Assembly: GCA_002309955.1 (NCBI GenBank)
Contig: DBXQ01000042.1
Location: forward strand, 1 to 13,116
DNA: 13,116 bases
From: Bacteroidales bacterium UBA1208
Lineage (GTDB): Bacteria; Bacteroidota; Bacteroidia; Bacteroidales; P3
Direction: 5' to 3'
In this document: piece after piece, positions 7,655 through 13,116 of the stretch
Layout of the letters: each line of letters opens with the position of its first letter
How positions within the stretch are numbered: position 1 is the stretch's first letter
Made by a program: the position numbers and the translations under genes
The notes under the pieces: model-generated
The model's database searches: none
What the model was told of the DNA's origin: nothing
What the model saw: only the letters and a program-made list of their open reading frames with translations

Positions 7655-7689
7655 CAAAGATACGAAAAAAAATCCGTTTACTCGACAAT
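7655..7689 (-). promoter_or_regulatory. Bacteroidota-type promoter of dnaG
   Basis: On the minus strand, 7662 to 7655 reads TATCTTTG, an exact TAnnTTTG -7 match. A possible -33 element ATTG lies at 7689-7686, 23 bases away, slightly longer than usual, and is inside the last codons of the preceding gene. Only 8 bases separate the -7 element from the dnaG ATG, so the transcript would be leaderless or nearly so. If the start were 14 codons upstream instead, the element would lie inside coding sequence, which argues for the ATG at 7646. Confidence 0.55.
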
Positions 7690-10600
7690 AAACTTTTTTG
7701 TGCCGGAAAAATTAGAGGCAGTAATAGTGATGAAATATATGCTGTGTGCTGAGGCGATGGTCTCGGAATTCATGGTAAATACTATTTGCCGTGTGTCGGG
7801 AGCGAGGTATGTTTGATGCACTGTGCGCCCTTGAGCGTCGCGAACAGTCAGTCTGGCCGGACCTTCGATGTTTTCGCCAAGGGTGACCGTCAGGTGGCTT
7901 TTTGTCGGGTTGGGGCTGATGGAGAAGCCGTAGGCTGTAGGACGGCTCTCAATGCCTGCATATTGGGTGGTGAAACTGATGACGTTGGACCAGTGTTCGC
8001 TTGGGAAACCTGAGCCACATACCGACCGGACATAAACATCGTATTCCATTTCGCTTTCGAGATCGGTGAGTGTGTAGGGGTGATGGTCGGCAAAGATAGA
8101 GGTGCCTTGTTGGTAGTGGAAATCTCTTGGGCCATACGATATTTCCCATAAACTTATGGTGTCTTCCGAAAGCCAGTCGAGATCTACACTATTGCTGCGC
8201 AGGTTAGTGTAGGTGAGATTTGTGACGTCGGGACAAGTGGGGGTGGTGAAACTAATGGTGTCGCTCCATTCGCCGGCCGGCATGCCAGGAAAGCAATTGG
8301 CTTGTACGGCTGCTTTGTACACGACTCCGTAGTAGAGTCGCCGGATAGTGAACAGGGAGTCGGAAGTGGTTATGAGTGTGTCGAACACGCTGTTGAAGAC
8401 GTGCAGATTGAAGAATAGAAAGTCGTCGTCCGGAGTCCATTGCAGGGTGGCTCCGTCGGGGTTAAGGTCGGCCAGATGCAAATTCTCGGGGATGGGACAC
8501 AGGGAGGGACTGGTACGGAAATAGCCGTAAGCCCATTGGTGGACTGATGTGTCGGTGCATATCTGGCGCACACGGTAGACATAGTCTTGGTCGGGAACAA
8601 CGTGAGCGATGTGGAATGAGGTGTCGGTGATAGTAAACGTGGTGTCCCACTGGGGATTTGACAGAGACCGGTAGCTGAGCTGGTAGGCATCGGCGTGGAG
8701 GTCGCGCCAACGGAGTGTGCAATGCCTTACCCGCAGTAGAGGAGGAAGAATGGTGGGGCTGGCACATGCACAGGCTGGACAGAACTCGAAGATGGCTTGG
8801 CAATGAAGCGGATGGGAGCTGCGGAAACCAGCCTCGTGTTGGAGAGAATAGAGTGAGCTGGCATTGATTGGCGTGCTGCTCCTCAACAAGATGCTGGAAT
8901 GATGCGGTGTGGGGTTGACAAGGCATGCCATAGGCTTGGCAGTATTGGCACTGTTGCCTATAGCCAGTACCAGATTGGATTCACCGTTGTAGTAGAAGGG
9001 TGCCTGTAGTATTATCTTTGCCCATCCGTCAGCCGTGGGTAGCGGCCCTGTGTAGACAAGGCTCATTTGGACAGGGTCGACAAAATCGTCGTTGCTGGAG
9101 AATGCCTGCTTGTCGGTGTGGCCAAGGAAGACTGTATAGTTGTTTACGGATGTGCCGGAGTCGGTGAGGGTGTACGACAGGTTGATGGCGTTTATCGTTC
9201 CTGCTCCAGCGAAACAGGAGGCAGGGAATATCTGTTGTGAATAGGAGTAGGAGTCGGAAAAAGACACGGGTAGCAAGCTGGAGCGATTGCCTATCGAAGA
9301 GTCGACAGCTGCCGAATCGCAGCGGAGACTATCGCACAGCAAGGTGGTGAAAACGATGGAGGATGGGTTGGAAAGGACTCCGCTGTCGCACATCAGTTGC
9401 ACCTGTGCCGAATAAGTGATAAGGGGGGAAAGCCCTACCAAGGTGATGTTTCTGCCTTCAACGGTGTCGAACATCAGTGAGTCTGGCATATCGATAGGAT
9501 GGTAACTCACCAAATATTGGCCGTCAGATAGCCCTCGCCATGCGAGGTTGGCACTATGGGCTCCGATGTCAACAACATGCAGATTGGTGGGCTTAGGACA
9601 TGAGGTGGGTATGATATGTATGTCGTCGATTGTGAAGAATAGGATGGAATCCCATTTGAAAGAGGATGAGATGAAGAATGTCAGACGGTGGACACCGTAG
9701 AGGTCGGTCAGCTCAATGGTATCGGTCACCCATGTGTCGTACAGGGCATTGTTGGAAGCATTCTCACGGGAATCAAATGAGAATGACCAATCGTCATACA
9801 GAAGACTGTCTGCAATCACTACGAGCGAGTCTATCGGTCCCCAAGGCGACATCATGAGACTGTTAGATGGTGCAAGGGGCTCAATTAGGTCGTTGATACA
9901 CAGAACTGCGCGGCAGTGGGCATGGTTTGAGTAATGAGCTGGATATGGACCAGTCATAATACCGGCTTTATGTCTGAAAATAAGGGTATGGCTGTAGGCG
10001 GATTCTGCGTCCATCGTGTCACGAGGGCCAAAGTCTATGTCGCGGAAAAGGGTACCATTGATTATTAAATTGTCTCGGTATTGATTGCTGTCGTTATTGA
10101 AGACGAAAGAGTATCCGTATGCTTCGGATGATGTGTCGACTACTGCTCGTCGCCATGCAAAGGGAGTTTTGCTAACGTCAACCCAATTGCGATACTCGAT
10201 GGTGTCCTCGAAATCGCAATGGTAAGGCACCTGGGCAGGGGTGGGGAACGTGGAGAAGGTAAAGGACTGGTACGACCATTCCGATGTGTCGCTCCATCCA
10301 TAGGGACCGGCATTGTTGCAGATGCTACGCACGCGGTACTCATACTCATTATTGGGAACCAGGCCAGAGAGGATAAAAGTGTTGTTTGCAGTCACGATCC
10401 TGGTGCCAGACTGGAACCCATGGAGACCGTATTCAATCTCCCACTCGGTTGCACTTCCCCGTTCAATCCAATGAAGTGTTGCTTCGGTGGTTCCGATTGA
10501 GTCGACCGACAACATGTAAGGACTGATGCAGTCGGGCAGAATATCGATATAGATGTCGTCAATAAATACTTTTATTATATTTGATAGATTGGTGTTGTAT

Positions 10601-12861
10601 ACAGGTTTTAATATGATGTATCGGCCTGTATCGGTATAGTTGTTGAAAACTATGTTATAGGTGGTGGGTTGCAGGGTGAGGTGCAGTGTATCAATGGGTG
10701 TGAAGTTGTCGGGATTGTTTGGTGCATGGCTTATCCCTATTATTAAAATAGGTGGATCATAAATGGAATAAAATGAATCGGTATGCCATGACGTCAGGGT
10801 GGTTTGAAGGGTCTGTGTGCGGATCATGCGGCCGAGTCGCGGTAGCGATGCCTGCTGATGCAACCAAAGGGCTTTAGCCGTATCGCCATCAGGCAGTCGA
10901 TACATTCCGACACTACTAGCATTACTCCAGTAATAATAACTCCAACATGGGGGTTGGAGGCCATACCAGGAGTCGAAATCTTCATACCAAGGCAGGCTGG
11001 AAATGTCGCTGCACGAGGTGGTGAAGTTGATGGGGAATGACCAGACCGAAGAGTCTCCGTCAGAGCAACGCGAACGGATATAAACTTCATAGTTGGAACC
11101 GGAATTCAGTCCTGACAAGGTTATAGGGGAATTCATCACCGTGAGAGTGGTACCGGTACCGTGTTCGAATCCGTAGGGACCATATTCCACCTCGTAGCTC
11201 CATACTTCCTCTTCTGATTGCCAACCCAGCACGACGGAATGGGCAGTGATGGCAGAATCGTGAAGATGACAAGGCTGGGGACAGTCGTTATTGAAGTTCA
11301 CAGACAGATTGTCAATCCCTATCAATAATGGGTACGAGTTCATGATAACAATCCGTCCGGAGGTGTATGGCGAATGTAAAAAGCTATAGTAGAAGGTCTC
11401 CCAGCAGGTGTCATAAACATTGTTCAATGTGTCGAGGGGTAGGAAATCATTCGGCAGTATACCTCCTTCAGGCACAATCCCGACAATCAGGCCGCTGCCC
11501 GCCATCTCGCCCGATATGGAAAGGGTGTTCAAAGGTTGGTCGAAAACAGGCAATGCAGTAGCTTTCATTGGTGGTAAGCGTAGAAAAGTTCTGGAAAAAA
11601 GCGAAATGGGATCATCGGCATTTTCCCAGCAGTTTAAGTCGGAATGGTCGAAGTTCTCATAGAATGGTACAATCTCCGTTTGGCATTTTGGGAAAAAACT
11701 TAATGTGTTGTACCCTGTTTCATCGTAAGTGTCACACAAGGAGTTTACTCGTACGGTATATGTAACGCCGGGCTGAAGGTTGTGCAACGTATAGGATGAA
11801 TCGCGGTAGTTGCTTTCTAACAGATTCCAATTATAACCATTCTTAAGATAGATGTTCCATGCAGTGTCTCCCGTTTTGGGAACCCATTGTATGGTGGCTG
11901 AGTCCCCACTGCATTCAGACAATACCAAGAGGGGTTGGGCGCATGTATACGATAAATATGTGCGGAAGGTCACAGTGTCTCTGCGTGTGGAAGATGCTGT
12001 GTCTGTCCCCTCGCCACAAGTCGGGGTGATGATGGCGGTATAAGTTGTGTTATTTGGCTGTAGTCCGTGAATAATTGCTTGTTGCTGCCGAGTGGTGAAG
12101 ACGTCGACAAGGGATGTATCGCTGTTTCTATAGACCGCTACGGTAAAGATAGTGCTGTCCTCGCTCCAGCCAGGTAAGTAGTCCCATACAAGCAACGCAC
12201 CATATCTGCTCATTCTGGAGCAACTGGCGTTGTATACCAATCCACATTCCGGCAAATAGTCAATCTCGGCTGAGTTAATCCAAGTATAGTCGTTATCGCC
12301 TATTGGGATATTGGTTTTCACCGCTATATGCTGCCCTGCGCCAAGATTGTGCAACGCTATGGCCAATTTGTTGGTGAAGAACTGGCTTTGGTTTGGACGG
12401 GGTAAGTAACAGATGCGACTGAAAGTAGAAGGGTCGTTGGGGTTGGTCATCAAGCCCAACTCGTGTGAATTATTGTAGTATTGGATGTAGGAGCTGTAGT
12501 TTAATAACAGGAACAAAGAACTGGTGTCAGCCAGCGTTCCATCAATAGACGGGAGTGCCACATATTGGGAAGAGGCATAGTAGTTACTTCGTATCAACAG
12601 ATAATATGAAACAGAGTCTTGCGTTGTTATATATATGTTTCCGAAGTAGGAAGAGTCTTCATTCATCCGGTACCAACAAGGCAGGAAACCTCCCACAGGA
12701 TTGTTGAATCTTTGTACATAAGGCAGTTGGTTAATCACACAGCTGTCGGGGCTGTCGGGGCATAGGGTGGAGGCTGCAACCGTCCCCGTACCATAGAGTA
12801 AACATAGCAGTAGAAAACGTAAAGTATTTCTTTTATCCAGTTTAAATATATTGTTTTTCAT
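7678..12861 (-). CDS. Giant secreted multi-fibronectin-III / jelly-roll protein with T9SS C-terminal sorting domain
   Basis: A 1727-residue exported protein. Residues 1-30 are a signal peptide (basic start, then FLLLCLLYGTGTVAAS). Four modules resemble the cleaved-adhesin/MAM-like jelly-roll: about 45-205, 395-526, 620-777 and 876-1087; three begin with an aromatic F-(E/D)-(N/D)-F-D-like motif (FYENFD, WYEDFD, CDFED) and several end in IDN or IDD before a Cys. Eight fibronectin-III modules lie at about 206-302, 307-392, 527-615, 778-870, 1088-1174, 1361-1449, 1455-1540 and 1543-1632. A different beta module (about 1178-1360, with YSYSQQIFPAS, FLGHTDKQAFSS and GWAKIIL) sits between the fifth and sixth. 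Residues 1645-1727 form a type A T9SS sorting domain (FSISPNPTKSHLTV, ending GTKKFIVE), so the protein should cross the outer membrane and be released or anchored on the surface. No protease or glycosidase active site was recognised; an adhesive or scaffolding role is inferred. The ATG at 12861 fits the signal peptide. Confidence 0.9.
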   Translation of the reverse strand: MKNNIFKLDKRNTLRFLLLCLLYGTGTVAASTLCPDSPDSCVINQLPYVQRFNNPVGGFLPCWYRMNEDSSYFGNIYITTQDSVSYYLLIRSNYYASSQYVALPSIDGTLADTSSLFLLLNYSSYIQYYNNSHELGLMTNPNDPSTFSRICYLPRPNQSQFFTNKLAIALHNLGAGQHIAVKTNIPIGDNDYTWINSAEIDYLPECGLVYNASCSRMSRYGALLVWDYLPGWSEDSTIFTVAVYRNSDTSLVDVFTTRQQQAIIHGLQPNNTTYTAIITPTCGEGTDTASSTRRDTVTFRTYLSYTCAQPLLVLSECSGDSATIQWVPKTGDTAWNIYLKNGYNWNLLESNYRDSSYTLHNLQPGVTYTVRVNSLCDTYDETGYNTLSFFPKCQTEIVPFYENFDHSDLNCWENADDPISLFSRTFLRLPPMKATALPVFDQPLNTLSISGEMAGSGLIVGIVPEGGILPNDFLPLDTLNNVYDTCWETFYYSFLHSPYTSGRIVIMNSYPLLIGIDNLSVNFNNDCPQPCHLHDSAITAHSVVLGWQSEEEVWSYEVEYGPYGFEHGTGTTLTVMNSPITLSGLNSGSNYEVYIRSRCSDGDSSVWSFPINFTTSCSDISSLPWYEDFDSWYGLQPPCWSYYYWSNASSVGMYRLPDGDTAKALWLHQQASLPRLGRMIRTQTLQTTLTSWHTDSFYSIYDPPILIIGISHAPNNPDNFTPIDTLHLTLQPTTYNIVFNNYTDTGRYIILKPVYNTNLSNIIKVFIDDIYIDILPDCISPYMLSVDSIGTTEATLHWIERGSATEWEIEYGLHGFQSGTRIVTANNTFILSGLVPNNEYEYRVRSICNNAGPYGWSDTSEWSYQSFTFSTFPTPAQVPYHCDFEDTIEYRNWVDVSKTPFAWRRAVVDTSSEAYGYSFVFNNDSNQYRDNLIINGTLFRDIDFGPRDTMDAESAYSHTLIFRHKAGIMTGPYPAHYSNHAHCRAVLCINDLIEPLAPSNSLMMSPWGPIDSLVVIADSLLYDDWSFSFDSRENASNNALYDTWVTDTIELTDLYGVHRLTFFISSSFKWDSILFFTIDDIHIIPTSCPKPTNLHVVDIGAHSANLAWRGLSDGQYLVSYHPIDMPDSLMFDTVEGRNITLVGLSPLITYSAQVQLMCDSGVLSNPSSIVFTTLLCDSLRCDSAAVDSSIGNRSSLLPVSFSDSYSYSQQIFPASCFAGAGTINAINLSYTLTDSGTSVNNYTVFLGHTDKQAFSSNDDFVDPVQMSLVYTGPLPTADGWAKIILQAPFYYNGESNLVLAIGNSANTAKPMACLVNPTPHHSSILLRSSTPINASSLYSLQHEAGFRSSHPLHCQAIFEFCPACACASPTILPPLLRVRHCTLRWRDLHADAYQLSYRSLSNPQWDTTFTITDTSFHIAHVVPDQDYVYRVRQICTDTSVHQWAYGYFRTSPSLCPIPENLHLADLNPDGATLQWTPDDDFLFFNLHVFNSVFDTLITTSDSLFTIRRLYYGVVYKAAVQANCFPGMPAGEWSDTISFTTPTCPDVTNLTYTNLRSNSVDLDWLSEDTISLWEISYGPRDFHYQQGTSIFADHHPYTLTDLESEMEYDVYVRSVCGSGFPSEHWSNVISFTTQYAGIESRPTAYGFSISPNPTKSHLTVTLGENIEGPARLTVRDAQGRTVHQTYLAPDTRQIVFTMNSETIASAHSIYFITITASNFSGTKKFIVE

Positions 12862-12897
12862 GCTCTTAAATGGGAGTTGAAGTTTCGTATATGTTTA

Positions 12898-12930
12898 CAA
12901 AGATACATTTTTTTTCTGAAATGGGACAAA
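12898..12930 (-). promoter_or_regulatory. Bacteroidota-type promoter of the giant T9SS protein gene
   Basis: On the minus strand a -33 TTTG (12930-12927) is followed after 21 bases by TATCTTTG (12905-12898), an exact -7 match. It is the best-formed promoter in the window. The predicted leader is about 30 bases, AT-rich, with no strong Shine-Dalgarno before the ATG at 12861. Confidence 0.7.
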
Positions 12931-13092
12931 AAAACTATCGGGTAATCCGATTTTCGTCAATTCCATCTCATTTCACTGAGGTTTAGGCATGTGTTGCGGT
13001 TGCTGAGATGTGGATTGATTATCAGTTCTTTCTCCCTTTTCCGGTTGAAAGACTGTTCTTCGGCTGCTCCCCCTTCGCTCCTTAGCCCTCAG
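12931..13092. other. Region with no confident gene upstream of the giant protein gene
   Basis: I see no RNA gene or confident coding sequence here. One minus-strand frame stays open from the right edge to a TGA at 12973-12975 (47 codons, hydrophilic, Arg/Gln/Ser-rich, ending HMPKPQ). It could be the tail of a gene that starts outside the window, but this length is also expected by chance. A widely spaced 7-bp inverted repeat (12964-12970 with 13004-13010) is too weak to call. Confidence 0.4.
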
Positions 13093-13116
13093 TTCTCCCA
13101 TCGTTCTCCCATCGTT
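13093..13116. repeat. 11-bp direct tandem repeat at the right edge
   Basis: TTCTCCCATCG occurs twice back to back (13093-13103 and 13104-13114), and the next two bases (TT) begin a possible third copy cut by the window edge. A poor match to the unit (6 of 11) precedes the array at 13082-13092. The unit is not a multiple of three, which fits non-coding sequence better than a protein repeat. Confidence 0.65.

Noticed and set aside
12986..12997. GG/GC pair as a sigma-54 -24/-12 promoter upstream of the giant gene
   Set aside because: Only 8 bases separate GG and GC where 10 are required, and a well-formed Bacteroidota promoter lies nearer the gene.
12964..13010. Inverted repeat CATCTCA / TGAGATG
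   Set aside because: Seven-base arms with a 33-base gap are expected by chance and have no clear role.

Overview
The window looks like chromosomal DNA of a Bacteroidales bacterium (phylum Bacteroidota). The evidence is a large cysteine-rich fibronectin-III protein with a type IX secretion (T9SS) C-terminal domain, three upstream sites matching the Bacteroidota -7 element (TATCTTTG on the minus strand), weak or absent Shine-Dalgarno sequences, and family variants of DnaG, AroA, YajC and the sigma-54 activator that fit this phylum. The genus cannot be told from the sequence alone. No phage, insertion sequence, CRISPR array, tRNA or rRNA gene was seen.

Layout from left to right. (1) 1-1213, minus strand: the start of an efflux operon. 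A TetR/AcrR-type repressor gene is followed after 17 bases by a TolC-family outer-membrane channel gene that runs off the left edge. A 35-bp near-perfect palindrome lies just upstream of the repressor's -7 element and is its likely operator. (2) 1346-1633, minus: yajC, a small Sec-translocase accessory protein. (3) 1744-2863, plus: two short chromate-transporter (CHR) genes in tandem, divergent from yajC. (4) 3002-7646, minus: dnaG (primase), a receiver-less sigma-54 activator gene, and aroA (EPSP synthase); the last two are 8 bases apart and both start with GTG. (5) 7678-12861, minus: a 1727-residue secreted protein alternating beta-jelly-roll modules and eight fibronectin-III modules, ending in a T9SS sorting domain. 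(6) 12862-13116: a promoter for that gene, then sequence with no confident gene, ending in an 11-bp tandem repeat cut by the window edge.

The giant protein gene, dnaG, the activator and aroA share one strand with short gaps, so read-through is possible, but dnaG has its own -7 element inside the 31-base gap before it. Exported or envelope functions dominate (TolC, YajC, CHR pair, T9SS protein), mixed with housekeeping genes (dnaG, aroA). I see no convincing new multi-gene system. The most checkable novelties are the palindromic operator, the regular cysteine pairing in the giant secreted protein, and the activator-aroA coupling.
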